Shown piece by piece: positions 43,031 to 54,217 of a DNA stretch of 64,000 nucleotides. How positions within the stretch are numbered: the first letter of the stretch is position 1; every line of letters starts with the position of its first letter. Under the pieces are notes generated by a model that saw only the letters and a list, made by a program, of their open reading frames with translations, was not told the DNA's origin and did no database searches. The position numbers were made by a program, and so were the translations under genes. This stretch comes from Heterohyrax brucei (taxonomy: Eukaryota > Chordata > Mammalia > Hyracoidea > Procaviidae), in assembly GCA_028571685.1 (NCBI GenBank), contig CM053143.1, positions 159,210,329 to 159,274,328 on the forward strand, read 5' to 3'.

Positions 43031-43266
43031 CCTGTATCACCATTCATCTGATTAAACTGCCAACTATTTATACTGCTACAGGTTTTTCCAGTGTTTTTTT
43101 AAGTTCCAAAATAACACAAAGCTGAGCATTCTGGCAACAACATTTGCCTATCCATTGTTATTTTCTGAGATTAAACAGCACAGGTTACATTTCCACATTT
43201 TAGGTTGTGATAAATAATACTCATTTGGTCAAATTATCCTCCAAGAAATGTACATAAACACAAAAT
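43031..43266. other. Unrecognised DNA
   Basis: No feature supported. Confidence 0.4.
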
Positions 43267-43476
43267 ACCCAAACCAAACCCATTGCAGTTGAGTCTATCC
43301 AGAGTCATAGAAGCCCTGTAGGGCAGACAAGAACTGTCCCATGTCATCTCTGAGGCTGTACATCCTTACAAAAGAAGACTTCCACATCTTTATTCCTGTG
43401 GAGCATCTGATGGATTCAAACTGATAATGTTTTGAGTAGAGGCCAAGTGCTTTACCCACTGTGACACTAGACTGCC
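43267..43476 (-). mobile_element. AfroSINE, long form, full length
   Basis: Tail ACCCAAACCAAACCCATTGC, then CTGTAGGGCAGACAAGAACT. Unlike the short copies, it has about 45 extra bases in the middle (GAGGCTGTACATCCTTACAA through CACATCTTTATTCCTGTGGA) before GATGGATTCAAACTG. This is the undeleted older form. Confidence 0.9.
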
Positions 43477-44439
43477 TACATATAATAATGCAAAAAAAGT
43501 TTTGAGGAAAGAGAACTCATGTTCTTTGTGTGTGTCTTAAACCAAAAAGCTTTTAGATTGTTGTCTCTTTCATTCTTTGTTTAAAACCAAGAACATAATG
43601 TGTGAAAAATTTTGATGATAACCAATATTTCACACATTGTGAATAATAATGTATGATTTATAAACTGAGATGATCGATAAAAGTTTAGAGTAGAAGAATT
43701 AAAAAAATTGATTTTTATTTATGATTATTGAGTTACTTTGTATAACACTAGCTCTTTAAATATAAACCAGCAACTAAAAGCTTATTCAGCCCTTGTGGAG
43801 GAAGGCTGTGCAATCTCTGTGTCAGGACTTGCACCAGTAACTTAATGTTGTGAATGATGAATCACCGTGTTATTTAGTTTGATGTACTAACTAAAAACTG
43901 AAGAAACTCTTTTTTTTTTTTTTTTATAAACAGTTGAGTAGGCTGCTAAGACCAATTAATTGAAAGAATGTAAAGCAACAACAAACTTTTCAAGAAGTTA
44001 AAAATATTCTAAATATTAATTGGCATTATGGTTAATAACTGAACTCAGAGATTGAACTTTTATACAGACCACATAATTTCCTCATTCACAGAGTAAATTA
44101 ATAAAGTCAATTCGTATAAAGGTGTGGATAATGATTCAACTGTGGATAATGTGGATAATGAGTCAACTGGTCTCTCCACTATTCTCTGAATATGACTTAT
44201 TACTATAACTTGTAATTTCATTATTCCAATTATGTACGTTTTATAATTATATATACTTTGAGGAGGTATTATTTATGAGAAGAGAAACTTAGCTGTATTT
44301 TCTGAAACTAAAATAGGAGAAAGATCATTGTCATTGAATTCATTCAGCTTGTGGCAACTGAGAGTAGAACAGTCTCCCTTTTCCAGCCCCAGATCTTGAG
44401 ACTTTTGTGCAGAACTGGTGATATGGAAGGAAAATGCCT
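43477..44439. other. Unrecognised AT-rich DNA with a short tandem repeat
   Basis: An 18-base T run at 43910-43927 and a tandem unit GTGGATAATG (about 44124-44160) are the only structures seen. Confidence 0.4.
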
Positions 44440-45480
44440 ATGCTGCAATGAAAGCAAAGCAAAGGCAAAACAAAAACAAAAACAAAAAACAAGTCTCCAG
44501 GAATTGACAGGACATCAACTGAGATGTTTCAACAAACATGCAACACTGAAGTGATCATTTGTCTATGCCAAGAAATTTGGAACACAGCTACCAGGACAAC
44601 CAACCAGAAGAGATCCGTAATTGTGCCCTTTGCAAAGGTGACCCAACCTAGTGCAGCAGTTATCAAACAATATCATTAATACCAAACACAAATAAAATTT
44701 TGCTGAATATCATCCACAAGCAGTTGAAGCAATAAATTGACCAGTAACTGCCAGACGCTCAAGCTGGATTTAGAAGAGGGCGTGGAACAAAGAATACCAT
44801 TGCTGATATTAGGTAGATCTGGCTGAAATTAGGGAACACTGGAAAGATGCTTACCTGTGTTTTATTGACTATATTAAGGCACTGGACTATATGGATCATT
44901 ACAAATTATGAACAACACTGAGAAGACTGGGAATTCTGGAACACTTAAATATGCTTATCAAGAAACTGTGCTAAAGCAAGAGGCAGTCATTAGAATAGCG
45001 CAGGGGAATACTGCCTGTCAGGAATGGTGTGTGCCAGAGTTGTTTCCTTTTCCCACACTTACTAATTCTGCATGTCATACAAATAATATAAGAAGGTCTT
45101 CTATATGAAGAACAGGGCATCAGGAGAGGAGGAAGACTCATTAATAACCTGTGATAAGCAGATTACACAATTTTCCTTGCTGAATATGAAGAGGACTTGA
45201 AGGACTTACTTATCAAGGTGAAAAACAAAAATACAGCTTTCAACATGAATTGTACCTGAACAGAAAGAAAACAATAACTCTCAAAACTGGACAAATAAGC
45301 AACATCATGATACACAAGAAAAAGTTTGAAGTAGTAACTAATTCCATTTTACTCGGATCCACAATGAGCACCCATGGAAACAGCAGTCACAAAATCAAAA
45401 GACACACGGCATTGGGCAAATTTACTGCAAAAGATCTTTTTAAGGTGCTAACGGAAAAAATGTCTCTTTGAGCACAAAGG
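44440..45480 (+). mobile_element. RTE-type LINE, sense, reverse transcriptase region (left of LTR)
   Basis: CAGGAATTGACAGGACATCA, GCCAGACGCTCAAGCTGGAT, TGTTTTATTGACTATATTAAG and ATATGAAGAACAGGGCATCA follow the RTE RT order. The residues FIDYIKAL (an F-x-D-x-x-K-A-F-like RT motif) can be read. There are stops and frameshifts throughout. The element resumes after the LTR at 46071. Confidence 0.88.
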
Positions 45481-46070
45481 TGTTTTCTTAGTCATCTAGT
45501 TCTACTGTAACAGAAATACTGCAAGCAGATAGCTTTAACAAAGAAAAGTTGATTCTCTCACAGTCCAGTAGGCTAGAAGGCCAATTTAGGGTACCAGCTC
45601 CAAGCACAAGTGAAGGCTTTCTCTCTCTGTTTGCTTTAGAGGAAGGTCCTTGTGATGCGTTTCTGGCGACATCTCAGTGTAGAAACCTCGGTCAAAAGGA
45701 TGTGATCTGCTCCCAGCACTGCTTTCTTCGTGGTATGAGGTTTCTCAATTCTCTGCTTGTTCCCCTTTCTTTTTATCTCTTGTAGGATAAAAGGATGAAA
45801 GGTGGTACAAGCCACACTCAGGGTAACGCCATATACATTGAAACAGGAAGGTGGCCTTAGTATGGGTGTTAGAGTCTCACCTTCATCTTTACCATAATCC
45901 AGTCCTGTCCTATTAACCAGAGATAGAGATTAGGATTTGCAACATAGTAAAATCACAGAATGGAGGACAATCATACCATACTTGTAACCATGGCTCAGAC
46001 AAATTGCTACAACCAGGTTTTGGTTTGGGGAGCACTATTGGTTTGGGGAGCACTATTCAACCCATTGACA
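45481..46070 (-). mobile_element. Solo LTR family 1, antisense, inserted in RTE
   Basis: 590 bp from TGTTTTCTTAGTCATCTAGT to ACCCATTGACA. Blocks TCTCACAGTCCAGTAGGCTA, GTGATCTGCTCCCAGCACTG and TTTATCTCTTGTAGGATAAAAGG match the reverse of 17363-17887. GGTTTGGGGAGCACTAT is directly duplicated at 46022-46058, which is unique to this copy. RTE sequence continues without loss on both sides, but no exact target duplication is visible. Confidence 0.88.
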
Positions 46071-46528
46071 GCGTATCTGACCCAAGCCATGGAATTTTCT
46101 TTTACTTATGTAGGTATAAATTGGTCAGTGAACAAAGAGAAACTGATGCTTTTGAATTACGGTATCAGTGAAAAATATCGAATGTACTAGGCATGAGCTG
46201 CCAGAAGAATGTACAAATCCATCTTGGAAATAGTACAGAGATAATGTTCTTTAAAAGCAAGGATAGCAAGATTTCTTTCACACACTTTGGACACATTATC
46301 AGGAGGGACCAGTGCCTGGAGAAGGACATCATCATATTTGGTAGTGCAGACAGTGAAAAAGTATAAGAGCCTTAATAAAATGGTTTGACACAGTGTCAGC
46401 AACAATGGGATCAAGCATAACAACCGTGAGTATGGGGCAGGACTGGGCATTGTTTCGTCCTGTTGTAGGTACACTGGATTGCTGTAAGCTGATTACTGTA
46501 ACTTGACAGTACCTAACAGCAGAAAACT
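46071..46528 (+). mobile_element. RTE-type LINE 3' end, sense (right of LTR)
   Basis: GCGTATCTGACCCAAGCCAT, TTTTGAATTACGGTATCAG, CTTTGGACACATTATCAGGA, GACTGGGCATTGTTTCGTCC and the 3' tail AACTTGACAGTACCTAACAG. It reaches the true 3' end. Confidence 0.9.
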
Positions 46529-47084
46529 AAGACAAGTACTTTTCTAACATCTCAGCGATGATCAATGAAACTTTTTTGCTCTTCTTGTTTGAACCTTCAG
46601 CAAACACATCGTGATGACTCCATATTTCTTGGCTATTGGTATATTTTCCTCCACAGAATTATGTTGATATAAAATACAATATATTTTGATTTTTTTATTA
46701 ACGTGCTGGCTTACACTTAAAACTAAACAAAGATTTCAGAAGGGCAGGGTCATTTCTCCTCTGTTCACTTTGATTTATTTGTAAAACTCTTCATTATTTT
46801 ATTTCCATTGTCTAGCACAGTACCTTGCACATAGTAAGTGTTCATTAAGTGAATTTTGAATGAATAAGTATGATAACATTCAGATTACACCATCTTCTGT
46901 CACTTTGTTATTCTCTGGTGGCTTGCATGTGATTGTGATACTGGAATCTATGTCACTGATATTTCAAATAACAATAGGGTCACCCATGATGGCTTGGTCT
47001 CAGTGGAGCTTCTAGACTTAAAAACATAAGTACAAAGGCCTAACTGCTTCCAAAAATTTACCAAGGAAAATCTTATGGATCACA
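46529..47084. other. Unrecognised DNA containing an L2 fragment
   Basis: No gene. An L2 3' end lies at 46755-46870. Confidence 0.4.
46755..46870 (+). mobile_element. L2 LINE 3' end
   Basis: TTCCATTGTCTAGCACAGTA, CCTTGCACATAGTAAGTGTTC and GAATTTTGAATGAATAAG reproduce the characteristic L2 3' end. Confidence 0.7.
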
Positions 47085-47285
47085 AGAGAACAGTTTCCAA
47101 ATCACTTGTTTTAGACACATCATCAGAAACGAACAATCACTGGAGAAAAATATCATCATATCTAGTGAATCAAAGAGCCATTAAGGGCGAGTGAACTCTG
47201 GTGAGATGGATTGACTCAACAGGCACAACAGCAGATTTGGATATTCTAGAAATTGTGGGGACAGACTTGGGCAATGTTTCCTCAA
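47085..47285 (+). mobile_element. RTE-type LINE 3' fragment, sense
   Basis: TTTAGACACATCATCAGAAA, AATCACTGGAGAAAAATATC, GATGGATTGACTCAACAGGC and GACTTGGGCAATGTTTCCTC. The very tail is absent. Confidence 0.75.
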
Positions 47286-47527
47286 AACTGAAAAAGAACT
47301 ATTGAAATTGTAAGATTTCAAATTATCTACTGAATTAAATCTTGATGATTTGTAGTTTGCTCTGTCTCCATGAACAGAAATTGGACTGCCTCTTGGTTCA
47401 CGCTGAGCAGGTTCACCAGGCAATTGGGGCAATGCCATTTAAATCAAGCCTGATCATTGGGGGTAAGGGGGGGATAAAATGGGAAAAGTAAAATTATATG
47501 AGTTTCAAGATAGCTGTGTCTTTTGGA

Positions 47528-47742
47528 AGGAGCCCTGGTTGCTTAGCGGTTAAGTGCTTGGCTGCTAACCTAAAGGCTGATATTTTGAACATAACTTTGC
47601 ACTCAATGGGGAGAAAATGTTCAGTGTATTTCATAAAGACTATAGCCTTGGAAATACTATGGAGTAATTCTATTCTGTCTGTCTTTTAGGGCCATAATGA
47701 GTCAGAACTGAGTTGATGACTATGGGTTGAATTTTTTGGTTT
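47528..47742 (+). mobile_element. AfroSINE, long form, full length
   Basis: AGGAGCCCTGGTTGCTTAGC head, TGCTAACCTAAAGGCTGAT, the long-form middle TAAAGACTATAGCCTTGG, then TTCTATTCTGTCTGTC and a tail ATGGGTTGAATTTTTTGG. Confidence 0.9.
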
Positions 47743-48124
47743 CATACCTTTTTGATTTGTTTTGAATGAATAAAAGTAGCTGGGACTATAATACAAATAA
47801 TGGAGAAATCTATGGGAAAATGTAATATAAATACTAGAAATAATGATCAGGTATTGTTTATTTAAGGTTTGAATAGTATTATGATTTTTTTTTTTTTCCC
47901 TAGAGAAAGAACTTATTTTTAGCATTGGAAAGTATGTTAAAACTGTAATACTTTGACAAATAGATTAAAAAATTGATACCTAAATGTTTTATGACAAAAG
48001 GTCACTCAGAATGCTTATCATTTTCAGAATGCAATACACCAGGTTAGAAATGTGTCAGTCTAAGACACTATCCAACTTCTTTAAAGGCATAATCAATGTG
48101 GGAACAATTATGGGTTGAATTGTG
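47743..48124. other. Unrecognised AT-rich DNA
   Basis: No feature supported except a 14-base T run near 47885. Confidence 0.4.
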
Positions 48125-49740
48125 TTGTTGTTCTTAAGTGTCATTAAATCTGCTGTAACTCACATGGATCCTCTGTGCAAGAGAATGAAATGTTGCTTGG
48201 ATTGTGCCATCCTCATGATCACTGCTGTGTTTGAGACTGTTGCTGCAGCCCCTGGGTCAATCCATGTGATTGACAGACTTACATTTTTTGGCACACTTTG
48301 CTTGCCCAGGCATGATGTGCTTCTCTAAGGACTAGTCTCTCCTGAAAACATGTCTGAAGTACATGACGGGAAGTCTTGCCATGCTTGCTTATAAACAGGA
48401 CTCTGGCTGCACTTCTGGCAAAACAGATTTACTTGTTTTTTTGGCAGTCAATTGTATAAACACTATTTTTCAATAGTGGCATAATTCAAAGGCATCAATT
48501 TCCCTTCACTCTTCCTTATTCAATACACAGCTTTTACATGCACATATGAAGTGATTGAAAATAACCAACTTGGAATCAAGTTTATCTCAGTTTCCAAGGT
48601 GACATTTTAGCTCTTTACAATATGGAGGTCTTTCTCTTGCTGCTTAATGCAGTACAACAACTGATCTTGACTGCTGCTTCAGTGGACATTGCTTGTGGAA
48701 CTAAGTAAAAGTTTCCTATGACAACTTGTATATATTATTTGTATATCATGATGATGCTTGTTGGTTTAGTGGCAAGTTTTTTTCCCCCTTGTTTTTTAAT
48801 GTTAAGAATGATATGACGAATGAATACAACCCGATGCACACCTTTTCTGGTTTTAAACAAAGCACCATCCCTGAAGTGTAAATTTTTATTTGAACTAGTG
48901 CTTATCGGTAAATGAATAGTTTTCTGCTATTCTCTGCCTTCACTCAAGATCCATCTGGTATCAAACATGTTAGTCACTGTTCCAAGTTATCTTGTGAACC
49001 TGGCTTGAATTTATGGCATTCTCCTGTCAATGTATTGCTGCAACTGTCTTTAAATTACCTTCAACAACAATTTAATTGTATGTAATATTATGATATTGTT
49101 TGATAATTGCTGAATGTCATTTCATCATGTTTCCTCCGAAAGGGTGTGTATATTGATTTCTTTGAACTGGTTGGCTTAGTTACTGCCTTTGAAATTTCTT
49201 GTCATGAATGAATGCGTGCTTCCAGAGTTATCTTTATTTGTTGAAACATCTCAGTTAGTACTCAGTCAGTTCTTACTGTCTTTATTTTATTGCCTGTGTC
49301 TTCAGTGAAACTTGAACATCTTCCTTGACTTCTGTAAGTTCTTGCTTACAGGCTGCTTCTTGAAATGGCTGGATGTTGACCAATTCTGTCTGGTTCAACA
49401 ACTTTGGATATTCCTTCCATCTTCCTTCTATGCTTCCTGGGCTGTTTAATATTTTGCCCACAGAATCCTTCAAAATTGTAACTCAAAGCTTGAACTTCTT
49501 AAGTTCTTTGAGTCTGAGAAATGTTCAGGGAGTTCTTCCTTTTTGTTTTTCTAATTTCAGGTCTTTGCACATTTCCTTATTACATCTTTCTTTGTCTTTA
49601 TGAACCATTCTTTGAAATCTTCTGTTCAGCAACCTTATTTTATCATTTCTTCCATTCACTTTAGCTACTTCATACTAAAGAGCAAGTTTGTAGTCTCTTC
49701 TTACATCCATTTTGGTCTTCCACTTCTTCCCTGTCCTTTT
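48125..49740 (-). mobile_element. RTE-type LINE, antisense, near-complete copy, part 1
   Basis: It starts at the 3' tail (TTGTTGTTCTTAAGTGTCAT) and runs through the RT region: CCAGGCATGATGTGCTTCTC, CACACCTTTTCTGGTTTTAA, TTCTCCTGTCAATGTATTGCTG. It then runs into the linker (GTCTTTGCACATTTCCTTATT). It is interrupted by L1 at 49741. This is the most complete RTE in the window once the three insertions are set aside (about 2.6 kb). Confidence 0.9.
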
Positions 49741-50031
49741 TTTTTTTTTCATTTTAAATTTTTTTTATTAAATAAAAAAATGAAAGTGTACATACTCTGT
49801 GCTTACAATACTGGGTTAAGAGAGAAGGAATACACAAGTTGTGTCGAAGACCCATTAATATTGATCTTCTTACTAATGTGTATTGTCACCAAATTTCTAA
49901 CAACTATCTAATCTAAACCCTCGCCCCTTGCCTTCCCGCCCTCCCACCATCCCCACCCTTGTAGCCATCAAAGAGTCTTTTCTATTATGTATGAGTATAC
50001 TTTTAAGCTTTTATGGCAGGGGTCTCATATA

Positions 50032-50478
50032 TTAATTGTCCTTCTGTCGCTGGCTAGTTTCACTCAACATAATGTCCTCCAGTTGAGACCAAATTGAGAG
50101 CTGTTTCCTGCTATCATTGTTATTCTTTACCAGTGTATAGTACTCCATTGAATATATATACCAAAGTTTACCCATCCATTCTTCTGTTGTTGGACATCTG
50201 GGTTGATTCAAACTTTTAGCTATTGTGGACTGTGCTGCAATGAACATTCGTGTGCATGTAGCAGTTGGTGTGAATGGCCTTGATTTTGTAGGATATATTC
50301 CAAGCAGAGGAATTACTGGGTCCAATGGTATATCTATATCCATCATTTTAAGGTAATACCAAATTGCTTTCCAAAGAGGTTGCACCATTCTGCAATCCCA
50401 CCAACAGTGAAGGAGAGTTCCAAACTCTTTACAGCCTCTCCAACATTTATTGTTTTGCATTTTTTGGATCACGACCAA
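50032..50478 (-). pseudogene. L1 ORF2 C-terminal remnant with Cys motif
   Basis: A 148-codon open stretch. It contains the C-terminal L1 cysteine motif (NKCWRGC, then LLHCWWDC), followed by PLLGIYPTKSR, FIAAQSTIAK and EEWMGKLWYIYSMEYY. It ends near the ORF2 stop. A frameshift separates it from the piece at 50541. Confidence 0.85.
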
Positions 50479-50540
50479 TCTTGTTGGGGTGAGATGTATC
50501 TCACTGTTGTTTTGATTCGAATTTCTTTAAAAATTAATGC

Positions 50541-50834
50541 TCATGAACATGTCTGCATGTGTTTTTTGGCTGCCTGGATCTCCTCTTTAGAGAACTGTCT
50601 GTCCATCTCCTTTGCCCATCGCTTAATTGGATGATTTGTCTTTTTCTTATTGATATTTTGTAGTATCTTATAGATTATGGAGATCAGGTATTGGTCTGAC
50701 ATAGAGTTGCCAAATATTTTTTCCCATTCTGTGGGTGGTCTTTTAATTCTTTTGATGAAGTCTTTGGATGAGTAGAAGTGTTTGATTCTTATTGATTCCC
50801 ATTTATCTATTTGTCGGATCCGACTCGATGGCAC
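50541..50834 (-). pseudogene. L1 ORF2 fragment (post-RT region)
   Basis: A 97-codon frame with DLINNWESIRIKHF-like start and KRWAKEMDRQFSKEEIQAA, the usual L1 ORF2 segment between the reverse transcriptase and the Cys motif. Its upstream end is cut by the ultrashort insertion at 50813, which adds foreign residues. Confidence 0.8.
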
Positions 50835-50848
50835 TTGGCTGACTTGGC
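50813..50848 (+). mobile_element. Ultrashort TTGGC-tailed insertion (36 bp) with 10-bp target duplication
   Basis: GTCGGATCCGACTCGATGGC then ACTTGGCTGACTTGGC. TTATCTATTT occurs at 50803-50812 and 50849-50858, in L1 ORF2. A further ACTTGGCTGGCTGGC (50859-50873) and a third near-copy TATCTATTT (50874-50882) follow. This is either a second insertion at the same target or expansion of the tail with the target. Confidence 0.85.
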
Positions 50849-51121
50849 TTATCTATTTACTTGGCTGGCTGGCTATCTATTTTCTCTTCCGATGAATGTG
50901 TTTTGTTTGTCAGATTTTGCTGTGTATATTGCGTATTAAATGTCCATTGTTGACCCTATCTTATCTTGGATGAGCTTTATCATTTCAGCTTTTATATTCA
51001 GGTCCTCAATTTGAGTTGATTTTTGTAGAAGGTCTGAGATATGGGTCTTGTTTCAATTTTTTGCAGATGCATATCCAATTATGCCAGCACCATTTGTTAA
51101 AGAGACTGTTCTTACCCCAGC

Positions 51122-51721
51122 TCAAATCTTAGGACCTTTGTCAAATATCAGCTGTTTGTAAGAGGATGGTGGCATCTCTGGGGTCTCTACTTTGTTCCAT
51201 TGTTCTATATGTCTCTTTTTGTACCAATACCAGGCTGTTTTGACTACTGTGGCAGTGTAATAGGTTTTAAAGTCAGGTAGTAAGAGGCCTCCCAGCATGC
51301 TTTTCTTTTTCAGTAGTGCTTTACTTATTCGAGGTTTCTTCCCTGTCCAAATAAAGCTGGTAATTTGTTTTTTCATCTCATTAAAAAGTGTCACTGGAAT
51401 TTGTATTGGGATTGCATTATATAAGTAGAGTGCTTTGGGCAAAATAGACATTTTCACAATATTGAGTCCTCCTATCCATGAGCAGGGCAGATTACTACAC
51501 TTATGTAAGTCTCTCCTAGTTTCTTGTAGCAAAGTCTTGTAGTTTTCTCTGTAAAGATTTCTTATTTCTCTAGTTAGATTTATTCCTAGGTATTTTATCT
51601 TCTTGGGAGCAATAGTAAATGGAATTGATTTGGTGATTTCTTCATTAATAATTTCACGGTTGGTATAAAGGAATCCTACTGATTTAGTTATGCATATCTT
51701 GTATCCCGATACTTTGCCCAA
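51122..51721 (-). pseudogene. L1 ORF2 fragment (199 codons, thumb/post-RT)
   Basis: The longest open frame in the window. It contains KYLGINLTREIRNLYRENYK, PCSWIGGLNIVKMSILPKAL, LYLYNAIPI, FIWTGKKPRIS and GGLLLPDFKTYY, all typical of the region just after the L1 reverse transcriptase core. The catalytic F/YADD segment is not included, because the L1 is truncated upstream. Non-functional. Confidence 0.92.
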
Positions 51722-51772
51722 TTCTTCTATTAGCTCTAATAGTTAACTTATGGATTTCTTCCCCGTTCTTTT

Positions 51773-52025
51773 CCAATTACATTTTGCTTCATATTTGATG
51801 TCTTGATGTCAACCCACAGCTGGCTTTGTCTTTGGCCATCAGTGTTCAGTGCATCAGTTTTTTTTTTTCTTGAGATGGTCTGTAAATTCCAACTTTTGCA
51901 TTCTAGTCATAATCAGTATCACTGCATCTTGATTGTATATTCAATCAGTTTCAGAATGCACAAGCTGGTAAAAAATCTTCATAGTTTATATAAGTGTTTG
52001 GTGGGTAAATTTGAGTAATACCCAG
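51773..52025 (-). mobile_element. RTE-type LINE, antisense, part 2
   Basis: It continues after the L1: GGCTTTGTCTTTGGCCATCA, GTGTTCAGTGCATCAG, TCTTGAGATGGTCTGTAAAT and ATTCAATCAGTTTCAGAATG. This is the endonuclease-linker region. About 150 bases have been lost internally compared with 36540-37040. Confidence 0.85.
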
Positions 52026-52572
52026 AGCCTTATCCTGGATTCTCTAGGGAAGCAAAAGCAGTAAAGCACATAAACATATACAGAGAGATTATACCAAGAA
52101 AATGGCTCACACATTTGTGAAGTCTGGAGCTTCCCAAGTCCATGGATCAGTATAGAGACTTCTCCTGATTTGTGTAGCTGCAGGGGCTGGTAAACCCAAC
52201 ATTAGCAGGTCAGAAATCCATGGTCTTACTCATAGGCTGTGAAGATCAACAAATCAACAGTCAAGACCACAAATGTGCTGCTTGCTCAAGTCCCAAGAAC
52301 CACAGGTCAGATGAACAAAAGCCAGCTCCAAGATTCAGTGCAGGTGAAAATCAAAATTCCTGCTTATATTCAGATACAGGCCATACACACAAGGAAACTT
52401 CCTTTCAACTGATTGGCTACTTACAGTAGACCTTATCGTGAGGGTGCTAGCAAATCAGATCTTAATGTCTTGTAGATCCTATCATGAAGATGATAACAAA
52501 TCAAATTTTAACGACTGCCAAAAACACTGAGAATCATAGCCCAGACAAGTAGACAGAAAATCTTATAATTGA
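52026..52572 (-). mobile_element. LTR family 2, antisense, inserted in RTE
   Basis: CCTTATCCTGGATTCTCTAG, GGAAGCAAAAGCAGTAAAGC, GAAAATGGCTCACACATTTG and a far end CAAGTAGACAGAAAATCTTA. Related to 34618-35155. The terminal TG and CA are mutated and no target duplication is clear, but RTE sequence stops and restarts at its borders. Confidence 0.7.
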
Positions 52573-53262
52573 CCATATAATTGTCTTCAAAATGGCCAAC
52601 ACCAATCCATTCCAGCTTACTAATGCCTAGAATATCAATCTTGAAATGTTTCATATAAATTTTGACAACTTCTCATTTTTCTTGATTCTTGTTTCATAGT
52701 TCATATGTTCTAGGCTCTGATTACAAATGAACCTTATTCAGCTGTTCCTTCTCATTTTGAAGTCTGCCACATCAGCAAATAAAGATACTGAAAAATTCAC
52801 TACAGCTACATCACTAAGGTTGACTGTACTGTAAGGATGGAAATCCTGGTGTGCATTGGTTAAGTAGTACAAATGTTCACCAAAAGGTTGGCAATTTGAG
52901 TCCACCAGGTGCTCTCTGGAAATTTTAAGGGGCAATTCTCTTCTGTCCTATAGGGTCACTATGAATACAAATTGACTGGACAGAATTTTTTTTTTCCCTA
53001 CTCTGAAGAAGTAGTTCTTTGGCCATGTTTTAAGAGCCTCCAAACTTATTGGGCTTGTCTCTCAGTACTGTAACAGAAAATGTACTATTGTTATCCAAAT
53101 TATTTTCAAAAGTAGACCACCTGGTTCTTCTTTCATGTCTGTCCTAGTCTAGAAGATGAGCTGAAACTTGTCCGCCGTGAGTGACCTTCTGGTACTTGAA
53201 ATACCAGTGGCATTGCTTTCAGGATCATAGCAGCATGCATGTTAGGCAGTTTGTCACACTGT
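52573..53262 (-). mobile_element. RTE-type LINE, antisense, part 3 (5' end)
   Basis: TTCAAAATGGCCAACACCAA, CCAGCTTACTAATGCCTAGA, CTGTTCCTTCTCATTTTGAA and the 5' end GTGGCATTGCTTTCAGGATC. Split by a SINE at 52838-52995. Confidence 0.88.
52838..52995 (+). mobile_element. AfroSINE, short form, in RTE
   Basis: TGGAAATCCTGGTGTGCATT head, GCAATTTGAGTCCACCAGG, TCTTCTGTCCTATAGGGTC and a T-rich tail. RTE bases TACTGTAAG and TACTCTGAAG at its edges may be the decayed target duplication. Confidence 0.9.
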
Positions 53263-54217
53263 GGAGGGAACTGTATCCTTCCAAAATAAGTTCTCTATCT
53301 GTTGTACCTGTGAATGTGTTCCTGTTTAGAAATAAGTTTTCCTTTTGTTATGTTATTGAGAACATACCAAAATGTACTGGGTCCTAAACCTAATCCTTTC
53401 TGAATAGTGTCTTATAAAGGCACAGAGATGTACATACACAAGTGAAGAGAGATGCCATATAAAGATAATCCACAACAACCAAGGGAATTCAAGAATCTTC
53501 CTGGGCTACAATACTTAAAAAGGTAAGGATTTTCTTTTATAGTCAACACATTGACAGGCTAGTCCTACAGAGTCCCTGGATTCAGATTTCTAGACTCCAA
53601 AACTATGAGTAAATTGATTTCTTTTATTTAAAGGCACACACTTCATGGTGTTTTGTTACGGTAGCAGAGTTAAAGTGTCTCCAAATCATAGCGTCCTTTT
53701 AATTACAAAAGTGGTGAAAAAGATAAAGAATTATTCAGTTTTATTAGAGAACTAGGCAGTAAAATAATGTTGGAATTACAAGTTGAGCTGTGTTCATGTA
53801 ATCGATTAGTATCTTTAAATTCATGTTCTGATGGATGAAGATATTTTTTAAAATGTATTAATTAGGCAAATTGGAGGCAATGATTAGAATGCTAAAAGTT
53901 TGACTTTGAGTTTTTCTCATGACAGTGTGCACTGAATAAATAACGTAAAACCAAAATGATTTTTATATTGTTTTTTACCCCCACCAGCGCTGATGTATCC
54001 ATTTAAACTACAGTAGAATGCACTAAGGTGAATCTGTTCACCTCAAGTTTGTTGTACATAACCAAGTTTTAGTTGTGTGTGGTTGTAGGTATCTATTCAT
54101 TTTTATAGGAAAATTTTGAGACATTACCAAAAATAAAGGAGACTTGTGATACAGATTGTGGAAAAATGTGTGAAGTTGTATACAGGAATTTCTCAATGGG
54201 GAAGAAAACTTCAGCGT
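53263..54217. other. Unrecognised AT-rich DNA
   Basis: No gene or identifiable repeat. Confidence 0.4.

Larger units (their letters stand above)
49741..51755 (-). mobile_element. L1, 5'-truncated, antisense, in RTE
   Basis: A poly-T start, a short 3' UTR with a C-rich tract (49920-49966) and most of the ORF2 C-terminal third. TTCTTCCCTGTCCTTTT (49724-49740) and TTCTTCCCCGTTCTTTT (51756-51772) form a 17-bp target duplication with two differences. The UTR is much shorter than at 33360, so it is a different L1 subfamily. An ultrashort SINE tail is inserted at 50813. Confidence 0.92.
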
